Below are positions 6,767 to 14,306 of a stretch of 14,324 bases of DNA, piece by piece. The stretch comes from JBOGED01 sp050743625 (GTDB lineage: Bacteria; Actinomycetota; Nitriliruptoria; Euzebyales; Egibacteraceae). The notes beneath the pieces were generated by a model. That model was not told the origin of the DNA and made no database searches. It saw only the letters and a list, made by a program, of their open reading frames with translations. The DNA lies in the NCBI GenBank assembly GCA_050743625.1, contig JBOGED010000342.1, positions 1-14,324 of the forward strand, written 5' to 3'. Position numbers and translations under genes: made by a program. The number at the start of each line of letters is the position of its first letter. Positions within the stretch are counted from its first letter, which is position 1.

Positions 6767-7886
6767 AATAGCTCCAATTATTGATCAGCTCGGCTAGACT
6801 CAACGGTGTAGCGTCCCTCACTTTTCGCGGTTGCCCTCCGTCAGCTTGCGAGTGCTGCGTTGCCTCCAACAGTTCGTCCTTCGAGTACCAAACGTCCACC
6901 TCCCACTCGTCGAACGTATCTGTCCAGGCCCGCAGGATTACGTCATAAAAATGTCGGCCCGGCATTGCTCGCGTGACCATATTCCAGTTTCCGGCGTAGA
7001 CGGCCTCGAAAAGCGCAAACCGTTGAGAAGAATGGCTGGGCGCTCCATAATGGGTGATCTCGTGGCGATCCTGTTTTTTGATCCGGCTGGTGTCCGTACC
7101 ATTAGTCCCGCAGAGGGTTCTCATACGACGCCAGGTCACCTCACGCGCACGAAAAGGAAAATGGTGAATGAAGGCCGGAGAAGATGGCTCGAACAGGACT
7201 TCCGATGAATCGAACCGGTGGAAACCCTCGGCCATCGTGACAGGAGGCCGGTCGCGGTCGAGGCGGATCAAAGGATGCTTTCGGTGGCCGCAGCCTCCCA
7301 TACGCTGCTCATAGCATAGTGGTTGGAAATGGATCGGATGATAAGGCGGTAGATAGTGTGGAGAGTTGGTAGGGAAGTGGTGGAAGTACCGCGCTCCGAC
7401 GGCACGGTATCGAGCATCCAGGGATGCGAGGTACTGTCTTAGCGGCCTTCCTTCCGGGCCGTGGGGAAATTCGTCTGCGTCAAACCATAGCCACCAGGTA
7501 TATGCTGCGCCTTCCTGTTCCGTGACCTCCCGCATGACAGCATTCATCAATGCGATCCGAAGCGGTTCGTCATAGGAGTCCGTCCGATAGGAATGGGCTA
7601 GGGTGGCGCCGTTGGACACGGCATTCTTGACGGTTTGATCGAAGCTGCAGTTGTCCACCAAGAAAACCTTTTCGCAACCCTGATGAAAGGCATTCGCCAC
7701 GCTCGCGCTGATGATATCCTCCTCCATCCAAGCACCTACGATCCCGAAAAAGCGGAATTCTGGCAGTGGGCGCGTCGGGGGTAGCAGCTCGACCATCTGG
7801 ATTGCTCGCGATCTTTTCTCGCTCTCTCGCCAACAAACGTATCGAATGATCGCGTCGATATCGAAGAGCTTTTCCTTCAACGACAT
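6744..7886 (-). CDS. Glycosyltransferase family 2 (Glyco_tranf_2_4-like)
   Basis: A protein of 380 residues from the ATG at 7886. The frame stays open upstream to 8171, but that part is the tail of the neighbouring methyltransferase, and MSLKEKLFDIDAIIRYVCW is a sensible start with AAGGAG directly before it (rather close). FFGIVGAWMEEDIISASVAN (46-65) is the start of the domain, EKVFLVDNCSFDQT (72-85) the nucleotide-binding strand, and WWLWFDADEFP (131-141) carries the DAD metal motif at 136-138. His/Tyr-rich stretches follow (YFHHFPTNSPHYLPPYHP). No signal peptide or membrane helix is obvious. It is the first gene of the island and is less GC-rich than the genes to the right. The specific sugar is unknown. 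Confidence 0.85.
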   Translation of the reverse strand: MSLKEKLFDIDAIIRYVCWRESEKRSRAIQMVELLPPTRPLPEFRFFGIVGAWMEEDIISASVANAFHQGCEKVFLVDNCSFDQTVKNAVSNGATLAHSYRTDSYDEPLRIALMNAVMREVTEQEGAAYTWWLWFDADEFPHGPEGRPLRQYLASLDARYRAVGARYFHHFPTNSPHYLPPYHPIHFQPLCYEQRMGGCGHRKHPLIRLDRDRPPVTMAEGFHRFDSSEVLFEPSSPAFIHHFPFRAREVTWRRMRTLCGTNGTDTSRIKKQDRHEITHYGAPSHSSQRFALFEAVYAGNWNMVTRAMPGRHFYDVILRAWTDTFDEWEVDVWYSKDELLEATQHSQADGGQPRKVRDATPLSLAELINNWSYYGKPKNQ

Positions 7887-7984
7887 TCTCCTTGTGCGGC
7901 TGGCACGCTTCGAGCACCAGGGAGGATCTCTCCCGTGAGGTGCCTGGAAGGGTTGCGGTCGAGTACTTCGCGAGTGCCGACAGA

Positions 7985-8653
7985 TTAACTGATATGCCGC
8001 ATCTGCGCCGGCTCGGCGCGGATGGCGCGGAGGATGGCGAGTTCCTCTTCGCGCTCGCCCGGACGCAGGAGGCCGCGAGGCCTCCAGGGCGGGAGTGCGT
8101 GCGGCGAGCAGGGGTCCCAGCGGACCACGCCGGCGCAGCAGGACCTCGTGCTGGAGGCCGGCGGCGTGCATGCGCTCGCGCGTGAGGTCAAGGTCGCACA
8201 GCGACGAGTGGATGAGCAGCCGCGTGCCGCCTGACGCCAGGTGGGCGGGGGAGACGTCGAGCAGCCGGTCGAGGACGCGCGCCCGTCCAGCCCGCCCTCC
8301 CAGGCTCGGGCGGCTCCGCGCGCCGGCTCGGCCGTGTCGGGCAGGTAGGGGGGTTCGAGGCGATGAGGTCGAACCGCTGACCGGCTGCGGGGACGAGCAG
8401 GTCGCCGCGCCGTCCCGGGATGCGGACGCCGTTGAGCCTGCCGTTGACGCGGGCGGTCATCACCGCGCGCCGTGAGCGATCGATGGCGAGGACGTGACTC
8501 GCGCCGGCCAGCGCCGCGCTGATGGCGACGACGCCGCTGCCCGTGCAGACGTCGGCGGCGCGGTCTTCGGCGCGTCATGTGGCCGACAGCGTCGGCGAGC
8601 AGCCACGAGTCGCTGCGCGGCCGGAAGACGCCAGGAGGAGTGAGGAGTCGCAT
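7985..8653 (-). pseudogene. HemK/MTQ2-type SAM-dependent methyltransferase, multiply frameshifted
   Basis: Joining frames gives a protein of about 220 residues: MRLLTPPGVFRPRSDSWLLA, the SAM-binding motif DVCTGSGVVAISAALAGA, ASHVLAIDRSRRAV, FDLIASNPP (the N-P-P-Y catalytic motif, with Tyr just after a frameshift), YLPDTAEPARGAARAWEGGL, then RLLDVSPAHLASGGTRLLIH and GLLRPGEREEELAILRAIRA. The N-P-P-Y motif is typical of methyltransferases acting on glutamine side chains of release factors. At least four single-base indels are needed, near 8565-8575, in the G6 run at 8348-8353, near 8272-8282 and near 8078-8083. The gene faces away from the YbdK-type gene, with start codons only 20 bp apart. The copy is either dead or affected by sequencing errors; all domains are otherwise present. 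Confidence 0.78.
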
Positions 8654-8673
8654 GGCTGGGCGATTCTTCTCGC

Positions 8674-9819
8674 ATGGCCCGCGCGACAAACGCCATCCCG
8701 TCCGCCGCGGATCTTCGCCGCGCCTTCGACGTGCCAGCGCCGATGACCGTGGGGCTGGAAGAGGAGGTGATGCTGCTGCATCCGGTGACGCTCGACCTGC
8801 TTCCTCGCGCGGGCGACGTGCTCGCGCGTTGCGGTGGGGACCGGTCGGTGAAGCTCGAGCTGCCGGCCAGCCAGCTGGAGCTGGTCACGCGACCGGCCGC
8901 GACGGTCGGGGAGGCGGCGGTCGCGCTGTGGGGTGCGCGCCAGCGCCTCGCTCGGGCGGCCGAGGGGATCGGGATGCTGGCCGGCGCCGGTGCCCATCCC
9001 TTCACCGCGGTAGAGGGTGTGCTGAGCGCCGCCGAGCGCTACGAGGCGATGATCCGCGAGTACGGGTGGGTCGCGCGCCGGCAGCTGGTGTTCGGCCTGC
9101 ATGTCCACGTCGCGGTGCGCCCGTCCGTCACCGCGTTGGCGGTATACAACGCGTTGCGGTCGTACCTCCCCGAGCTGGCGGCGCTGGCGGCGAGCGCGCC
9201 CTTCCACGCGGGCGTGGACACCGGCTTGGCGTCGGTGCGCCCGAAGCTGGGGGAGAACCTGCCTCGCCAGGGGATCCCACCCGCGTTCGCCAGCTTCGAG
9301 GAGGTGGCCACCGAGCTGCGTTGGGGCGCTCGCGCGGGGGTGCTGGTCCATGCGGGGCAGTGGTGGTGGGAGCTCCGCCTGCACCCGGCGTTCGGCACGA
9401 TCGAGGTACGGGTGTGCGACGCGCAGGCGGCCGTGGCCGAGACCGCAGCGCTCGCGGCCGTCATCCACGCCTTGTGCGGCTGGCTTGCCGAGCGGTGCGC
9501 AGCCGGTGACCTCTCCCCACCCGCGCCGGGATGGCGGATCGAGGCGAACCGGTGGTCGGCTTGCCGGCACGGAGTTCACGGCACGCTCGCGGACCTCTGC
9601 ACCGGAGAGCCGGCGCCGGCGAGAGCTCGGCTCTGGGCGCTGCTGGATGCGCTCGACCCTACGGCCAAACGACTTGGGTGTGGTCGCGAGTTGACCGCCG
9701 CGCGCCGGATCCTGGATGATCCGGCGCCTGACCGGCACCGGGCGGTCGCGGGCACGCGCGGATTGGTCGGTCTCTGCGCCGAGCTGGCGGCACGATTCTG
9801 TGAGGATCCATTGGGGTAG
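8674..9819 (+). CDS. ybdK: Carboxylate-amine ligase, YbdK / glutamate-cysteine ligase 2 family
   Basis: An ATP-dependent ligase of the GCS2 family (381 residues), members of which join glutamate to cysteine or another amine. Seen directly: VGLEEEVMLLHP (26-37) with its acidic metal-binding cluster, LELPASQLELVT (61-72), FGLHVHVAV (140-148) with two histidines, WWWELRLHPAFGTIEVRVCD, and EANRWSACRHG near the C-terminus. Length fits the family. The ATG at 8674 is the only usable start after an in-frame stop at 8641-8643, and has no good ribosome-binding site, so the message may be leaderless. The haem-oxygenase-like gene follows 11 bp later, so the two are probably co-transcribed. The true substrate of actinobacterial YbdK proteins is often unproven. 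Confidence 0.9.
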   Translation: MARATNAIPSAADLRRAFDVPAPMTVGLEEEVMLLHPVTLDLLPRAGDVLARCGGDRSVKLELPASQLELVTRPAATVGEAAVALWGARQRLARAAEGIGMLAGAGAHPFTAVEGVLSAAERYEAMIREYGWVARRQLVFGLHVHVAVRPSVTALAVYNALRSYLPELAALAASAPFHAGVDTGLASVRPKLGENLPRQGIPPAFASFEEVATELRWGARAGVLVHAGQWWWELRLHPAFGTIEVRVCDAQAAVAETAALAAVIHALCGWLAERCAAGDLSPPAPGWRIEANRWSACRHGVHGTLADLCTGEPAPARARLWALLDALDPTAKRLGCGRELTAARRILDDPAPDRHRAVAGTRGLVGLCAELAARFCEDPLG

Positions 9820-9830
9820 AGATCCGGTCG

Positions 9831-10892
9831 ATGGCACAGCTGCCCCAACCTCGCGGCCCCGTGACCGCGGCGCTGCTTCACGCGTTGCGCCTGCCAGCGG
9901 GATCACTGGATCTCCCCGCCGCGCTGGCCCCGGCCGATCCACTGGCTGACGACGACCTGCACCTGGCCCTGTACTGCTGCTACGAGCTGCACTACCGCGG
10001 GTTCGACGAGGTCGACGAGCGGTGGGAGTGGCATCCGTCGCTGCTCGCCTTCCGCGCGACGCTCGAATCAGCGTTCGAGGCGGCGCTGCGTGATGTGGTA
10101 GGCGGCGGCGGCGAGCAGGTCGACACGGCGCTCCAAGAGATTGCGAGTGCGGACGACGGCCCCTCCTTGTCCCGCCATCTCGAGCGCCACGGCACCTTGG
10201 ACCAGCTCGTCGAGTTCGTGATCCACCGCTCCGCCTACCAGCTGAAGGAAGCCGACCCGCACTCCTGGGCGATTCCCCGGCTGAGCGGGCTCGCGAAGGC
10301 GGCGCTTGTGGAGATCCAGATCGACGAGTACGGCGGTGGCCGTCCCGACCGGATGCACGCCCGCCTGTTCGCCGACACCATGGAGGCGCTCGGCCTCGAC
10401 AGCGCCTACGGTGCGTTCCTCGACCACATCCCCGGCGTGACCCTGGCAGGAGTCAACCTCATGTCATTGTGCGGCCTGCACCGGCGGCTGCGGGGAGCCA
10501 TCTGCGGCCATCTCGCCCTATTCGAGATGACCTCGTCCATCCCCAACCGGCGCTATGCGAGCGCGCTGCGCCGGTTAGGGTTCCGCGAGCCGCGCGCCAC
10601 CACGTTCTTCGACGAACACGTCGAGGCCGACGCCGTCCACGAGCAGATCGCCGCCGTCGATCTGGTCGGTGGGCTCGTACGAGCCGAGCCGCAGCTCGCC
10701 GACGATGTGCTGTGGGGGGCCCGCGCCTTGGCCGAGCTCGACCGCAGGTTTCAGGCCCACACCCTGGGCGCGTGGCAGGGCGGCCGCACGTCCTTGCGCT
10801 CCTGGCCCCGGTCAGGCGGGCCGCTCATCCCCGCCAGTGGCCCTGAAGCCGGCGACCTTGTGGGTGCCGTCACAGAACGGTCTGATGCTTGA
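9831..10892 (+). CDS. Iron-containing redox enzyme, haem-oxygenase-like diiron oxidase (HDO) family
   Basis: A predicted soluble helical protein of 353 residues with the haem-oxygenase-like fold that binds non-haem iron. Likely ligand positions are YELH (51-54), VIHRSAYQLKEADPHSW (130-146), VEIQIDEYGGG (160-170) with H176 nearby, and FFDEHVEADAVHE (257-269), which fits the E-H-x3-D-x3-H helix of the superfamily. Related HDO enzymes do oxidations such as N-oxygenation or C-C cleavage; the reaction here is unknown. Residues beyond about 325 (SGGPLIPASGPEAGDLVG...) look like an unstructured extension and are encoded antisense to the end of the CDGSH gene, an 81-bp tail-to-tail overlap. The start lies 11 bp after the ligase stop, indicating an operon. 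Confidence 0.85.
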   Translation: MAQLPQPRGPVTAALLHALRLPAGSLDLPAALAPADPLADDDLHLALYCCYELHYRGFDEVDERWEWHPSLLAFRATLESAFEAALRDVVGGGGEQVDTALQEIASADDGPSLSRHLERHGTLDQLVEFVIHRSAYQLKEADPHSWAIPRLSGLAKAALVEIQIDEYGGGRPDRMHARLFADTMEALGLDSAYGAFLDHIPGVTLAGVNLMSLCGLHRRLRGAICGHLALFEMTSSIPNRRYASALRRLGFREPRATTFFDEHVEADAVHEQIAAVDLVGGLVRAEPQLADDVLWGARALAELDRRFQAHTLGAWQGGRTSLRSWPRSGGPLIPASGPEAGDLVGAVTERSDA

Positions 10893-11024
10893 CTTGCCGC
10901 ACCGGCACAACGCGATCGTGCCGCGGCGAGCCTCGATCTCGTTGCCGTCCCGATCCATCAGCTTGAACGGGCCGCGCACGAGCAGTGGTCCATCACGGCA
11001 GAGTACGATCTGCGCCTCGTCCAC
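10812..11024 (-). CDS. CDGSH-type iron-sulfur protein
   Basis: A 70-residue protein with one complete CDGSH signature, CRCGKSSIRPFCDGTH (40-55). C40, C42, C51 and H55 are the expected ligands of a redox-active [2Fe-2S] cluster. GPFKLMDRDGNEI before it is the usual beta segment of bacterial single-domain members. No transmembrane helix, so it is cytosolic. Translation starts at a GTG (11024). It converges on the haem-oxygenase-like gene and overlaps its last 81 bp, and may serve as electron carrier or iron-sulfur partner for that protein. The partnership is inference from position. Confidence 0.92.
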   Translation of the reverse strand: MDEAQIVLCRDGPLLVRGPFKLMDRDGNEIEARRGTIALCRCGKSSIRPFCDGTHKVAGFRATGGDERPA

Positions 11025-11144
11025 GCGTGGCCCCTACCCACCCGGCGCGCGTCACACGCCTCACGCGCCTGGAAGGCCGGCTGGCAGCGGCGCGGCGGTG
11101 GCGTGGGACTGATCCTCGGCCGCCGGGCGCGCCAGACTGTCCGT
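11025..11144. promoter_or_regulatory. Divergent intergenic region between CDGSH and ABC exporter genes
   Basis: These 120 bp separate two divergent start codons (GTG at 11024 on the minus strand and ATG at 11145 on the plus strand), so promoters for both directions should lie here. No convincing -35/-10 pair, operator or riboswitch was recognised in this GC-rich stretch. Confidence 0.35.
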
Positions 11145-12110
11145 ATGACACGCAGCGCTTCGCAGACCGACCCGGTGATCGTCGCCGAGGACATGACCAA
11201 ACGGTACGGGTCCTTCGAGGCTGTGCGGGGCGTCGACCTGGACGTGGCGAGGGGGACGATCTTCGGGTTCATCGGACCGAGTGGGTCGGGCAAGACCGTG
11301 ACGGTCCGGCTGCTCACCGGCAGCGAACGGCCCACCTCCGGCAGGTCTCTCGTCTTTGGCCGCCCACCGGCGGAGTTCGGCGCCGCTGAGCGGGCGCGTC
11401 TGGGCTATATGCCGCAGCTGTCGATCCTCTACCCGCACCTGTCGCTGGGAGAGAACCTCAGCTTCGTCGCCTCGATCTACGGCTTGCGCCGGCGAGAGCG
11501 CCGTGACCGGATCGGGAAGGTGCTGGACTTCGTCGAGCTGGGCGCGCACCGGCGCAAGCGGCTGCGGCATACCTCCGGCGGCATGCAGCGACGGCTCGCG
11601 CTGGCCGCGGCGCTCGTCCACGACCCCGAGCTGCTGTTCCTCGACGAACCCACGGCCGGCATCGACCCCGTGCTGCGCCGGAAGTTCTGGGAGCAGTTCG
11701 AGGCACTGAGAGCGGACGGGCGCACCTTGTTCGTCACGACCCAGTACGTCGGCGAGGCGGCGCACTGCGATCAGATCGGGGTGATCGCAAACGGCGTCCT
11801 GCTCACGGTCGACAGTGTCGAGGGACTCCGCCGCCGCGCGTACGGCGGGGAGATCCTCGACCTGGAGGCGCGGGATCGTCTCGAGGAGTCGATCGTCGCC
11901 GGGTTGTCCGGTCTGGACTTCGTGTCCGGGGCTGAGTGGACCAGCGGGGACGGGCGAGCCGTCCGGGTCGTGGTCACCGACGCGGGCACGGCGGTCCCGC
12001 GATTGCAGCGGTGGCTCGGCGAGCGGGGGGTCCGGCTGGAGTCCTTGCAAGAGCACGTGCCCGAGCTGGACGACGTCTTCGTCAAGCTCGTCGAGGCGGC
12101 GCGGTCGTGA
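11145..12110 (+). CDS. ABC-2 exporter ATP-binding protein (DrrA-like)
   Basis: A cytoplasmic ATPase of an efflux pump, 321 residues from the ATG at 11145 (an upstream start at 11103 would add 14 Arg-rich residues). Walker A GPSGSGKT is at 44-51, Q-loop Q91 in GYMPQLSILYPHLS, signature TSGGMQRR at 143-150, and Walker B LLFLDEPTAGID at 163-174. The usual switch histidine (TTHY) is replaced by glutamine: VTTQYVGEAAHCD, with Gln at 200. A C-terminal extension of about 90 residues, ending PELDDVFVKLVEAARS, is typical of drug or lipid exporters of the ABC-2 type. The permease start overlaps the stop (GTGA), so the two are translated together. The exported substrate is unknown. Confidence 0.92.
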   Translation: MTRSASQTDPVIVAEDMTKRYGSFEAVRGVDLDVARGTIFGFIGPSGSGKTVTVRLLTGSERPTSGRSLVFGRPPAEFGAAERARLGYMPQLSILYPHLSLGENLSFVASIYGLRRRERRDRIGKVLDFVELGAHRRKRLRHTSGGMQRRLALAAALVHDPELLFLDEPTAGIDPVLRRKFWEQFEALRADGRTLFVTTQYVGEAAHCDQIGVIANGVLLTVDSVEGLRRRAYGGEILDLEARDRLEESIVAGLSGLDFVSGAEWTSGDGRAVRVVVTDAGTAVPRLQRWLGERGVRLESLQEHVPELDDVFVKLVEAARS

Positions 12111-13471
12111 GTGATCGCGCGCTGCGCTGGAGGATCAGGGTCGGCGCGTTCCCGCGCAAGGAGATCGTCGAGATCGCGCGCCAGCCGATCTTGATCCTCG
12201 CGCTGGTGTTCGGCCCGTTCCTGATCCTGCTGCTGTTCGGCGCGACGCTACGGGACACCGCCCCGTTCGTGCCAGCGGTCTTCGTCATCCCTGAGGGTGG
12301 CGCACTCACCGACCGGCTGACGCAGCTCGCCGAGCGCGACCTTTCGGGGACCCGGCTACGGGTCGTGGACGTGACCTCCGACGAGGACGCGGCCCTCGAG
12401 CGGTTGCGTGAGGGGGAGGTGGGGCTCGTCGTCGTGTTCCCTTCTGGCGCGGCTGAGGCGATCCGCCGCAACGAGCGGGCATCGATCGTCGTGTACCACG
12501 ACCGGCTCGACCCGATCGAGACCGAGGCTCTGGACGTGTTCACCCTGCGGCTCGTCGACGAGGCGAACCAGCAGCTCCTCACCGGGCTGATCGCGGACCT
12601 GCAGGAAGGGGCGGGGCCGATCGGGCAAGACCTGCAAGGGGCTCTTGACCAGATCCGGGCGGTACGCCTCGCGCTCGAGGAGGCGCAGCGGCAGATCGTC
12701 CTGGGCGGCGGCGATCCCCAACTTCTGGCGGAAGCGCTGCGCCGCGGCGCGGCGCTGGAGGAGGACCTTTCCCGCGTCGCTATGGCGCTCCAACGGTTCA
12801 GCGAGCTGCAACCCGAGGTCGTCGTCACGCCGTTCACCGGTAACGCCGAGCAGATCGGCGAGGGCGAGATCCGGCTCGCCGACTTCTACGCGCCGGCGGC
12901 GGTCGCGCTGCTGCTCCAGCACCTGGTGGTGACGTTCGTCAGCTTGTCGATCGTCCGTGAGGAGCAGCTCGGCACGACGGAGCTTTTCCGCATCGCTCCG
13001 GTGTCGGCGATCGAGGCGCTGCTGGGCCGCTATCTCGCGCACCTCGTGATCGGTGGGGTGATCGGCGCGAGCGTGCTGGCGCTTCTGGTGTACGTGCTCG
13101 GGGTGCCGATGCGGGGGGATTGGCTGCTGGCCGCCGCGGCGGTCGCGGCGCTGCTGTTCTCGTCGATCGGGCTGGGGTTCGCGATCGCGCTGGTCGCGAA
13201 GAGCGATAGCCAGGCCGTGCAGTACGCGATGATCCTGCTCCTGGCGAGCGTCTTCTTCAGTGGTTTCATCCTGACCTTGGACCGCTTCGCGCCGCCCTTG
13301 CACATCATCGCCCGCTTCTTGCCGGTCACCTACGGCGTCGAGGTGCTGCGGAACGTGATGCTCCGGGGGCAGGACCTCGACCTACCCCAGACGGGAGGGT
13401 TGGTCGCCATAGGTATCGCGCTGTTCGCGCTCGGGTTCGTGCTGTTGCGGCGCCGGATGCGCCACGGCTGA
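12107..13471 (+). CDS. ABC-2 type transporter permease
   Basis: A membrane partner of 454 residues from the GTG at 12107, which overlaps the ATPase stop by four bases. One membrane segment near the N-terminus (about 27-47, ILILALVFGPFLILLLFGATL) is followed by a large extracytoplasmic domain of about 225 residues that includes a Glu/Gln/Arg/Leu-rich, probably coiled-coil stretch (ALDQIRAVRLALEEAQRQIV). About five C-terminal membrane helices follow, beginning near YAPAAVALLLQHLVVTFVSL, with a basic end RRRMRHG. This is the ABC2_membrane_3 layout of exporters. It forms the pore for the DrrA-like ATPase upstream. Confidence 0.9.
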   Translation: MSDRALRWRIRVGAFPRKEIVEIARQPILILALVFGPFLILLLFGATLRDTAPFVPAVFVIPEGGALTDRLTQLAERDLSGTRLRVVDVTSDEDAALERLREGEVGLVVVFPSGAAEAIRRNERASIVVYHDRLDPIETEALDVFTLRLVDEANQQLLTGLIADLQEGAGPIGQDLQGALDQIRAVRLALEEAQRQIVLGGGDPQLLAEALRRGAALEEDLSRVAMALQRFSELQPEVVVTPFTGNAEQIGEGEIRLADFYAPAAVALLLQHLVVTFVSLSIVREEQLGTTELFRIAPVSAIEALLGRYLAHLVIGGVIGASVLALLVYVLGVPMRGDWLLAAAAVAALLFSSIGLGFAIALVAKSDSQAVQYAMILLLASVFFSGFILTLDRFAPPLHIIARFLPVTYGVEVLRNVMLRGQDLDLPQTGGLVAIGIALFALGFVLLRRRMRHG

Positions 13472-13518
13472 CCTCTCCCGGGGAGCATGGGCGCGGGCGA
13501 GCTGGGTACGGTCTGCAG

Positions 13519-13878
13519 ATGGAGATCAATGACGTCGTCGGACGTCGCGCGATGGAGTTGGACGTCACCGCTGCCAGGCACATCGTGGAGGTGCTGCAGC
13601 TGCTGGCCGAGCTGCCCTCGACCCCGGCGATCGTCGCTGAGGGAGCGCGGCATCATCTCGCGCTGATCGACGCCCAGCTGCCCACGCCGCATGCGCGGCA
13701 GGAGTGGGAGCGGGATCGCCCGCCTGTGACGTCGGTCCTCCTCGATGCCGACGCCACCCTGGCGGTCATCGAGCTGCTCGACATGTTCGCGCAGATGCCC
13801 TCGACCCCGCCGACCGTGGCCACCGACGCCCAACAGCTGGCGGCGGCGATCCGGCAGCGGCGGGACGCCGAGCCTTAA
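13519..13878 (+). CDS. Small protein of two internal repeats, function unknown
   Basis: The 119 residues contain two copies of a unit of about 40: ELDVTAARHIVEVLQLLAEL then PSTPAIVAEGARHH (13-46), and LLDADATLAVIELLDMFAQM then PSTPPTVATDAQQL (75-107). The shared core is L-D-x-x-A-[TA]-x-x-[VI]-[EV]-x-L-x-x-x-A-x-[LM]-PSTP. Each unit looks like two short helices joined at the PSTP turn, with a basic and acidic linker between them. There is no signal peptide or membrane helix. It starts 47 bp after the permease on the same strand and could be co-transcribed. A second ATG at 13552 would also give both repeats. I do not recognise the family. Confidence 0.7.
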   Translation: MEINDVVGRRAMELDVTAARHIVEVLQLLAELPSTPAIVAEGARHHLALIDAQLPTPHARQEWERDRPPVTSVLLDADATLAVIELLDMFAQMPSTPPTVATDAQQLAAAIRQRRDAEP

Positions 13879-14000
13879 CCGGGGTCGAATGGGTACTCGC
13901 TCATCGATGACGACTGAACCCGATCGAGCGCGTCGGCGCAGGGGATATCGCCCTCATCGCCTCGCCACGCAGAAGATGTCCCGGTTGGATCGAGGAGGAG

Positions 14001-14294
14001 GTGTTCTACCCGGACGGGGAGGCCGCCGGAGACGAGGCTCAGGATCTCGTCAAGGAGGCCTTGAAGAGCGCCACGTCAAAAGAGGAGGAGTCCGAGCTAT
14101 TCCCAAAGAAGCGCGAGGCGTTCGGAGAAGAGCGGCTGCAACAGCTCGGCGAGGCCTTGGCGCAGGCCAAGCAGCGGCACCAGCTGGACTGCAAGTCCAA
14201 GCAGGAGCTGTACGAACAGGCGCGTGAGCAGGGCGTACAGGGCCGCTCCCGCATGACGAAGGACGAGCTTGCCGAGGCCATCGAGCCCAGCTGA
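14001..14294 (+). pseudogene. Hemerythrin-like remnant with Rho-N-type C-terminus
   Basis: The frame upstream of the GTG at 14001 reads GWIEEEVFYPDGEAAGDEAQ, which matches the metal-binding helix region of hemerythrin-domain proteins (normally HxxIEEEVFYP), but the histidine is absent. Then LVKEALKSATSKEEESELFP joins the end of the second helix directly to the ...EEEGELFP segment, so a stretch of roughly 40 residues that normally carries further histidines is missing in frame. The tail, KSKQELYEQAREQGVQGRSR then MTKDELAEAIEPS (65-97), is a Rho-N/SAP-like helix pair common at the end of actinobacterial hemerythrin proteins. I see no N-terminal helix upstream. Oxygen or iron binding is unlikely. 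It could still make a 97-residue protein, since GAGGAG precedes the GTG. Confidence 0.6.
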
Positions 14295-14306
14295 CCTTCG
14301 GCGGTG

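Noticed and set aside
7887..8171. N-terminal extension of the GT2 glycosyltransferase frame
   Set aside because: This stretch encodes the end of the methyltransferase (MHAAGLQHEVLLRRRGPLGP) and then low-complexity sequence; the transferase itself starts at 7886.
8575..9942. Long minus-strand open frame of about 455 codons
   Set aside because: Antisense shadow of the YbdK-type ligase; Arg/Gln-rich with no recognisable motif.
12356..13303. Minus-strand open frame of about 315 codons
   Set aside because: Antisense shadow of the ABC permease, dominated by Arg, Gln, Asp and His from reversed GC-rich codons.
13472..13518. CTCTCCCGGGGAG after the permease as a terminator
   Set aside because: Short, imperfect stem with no T tract; too weak to call.
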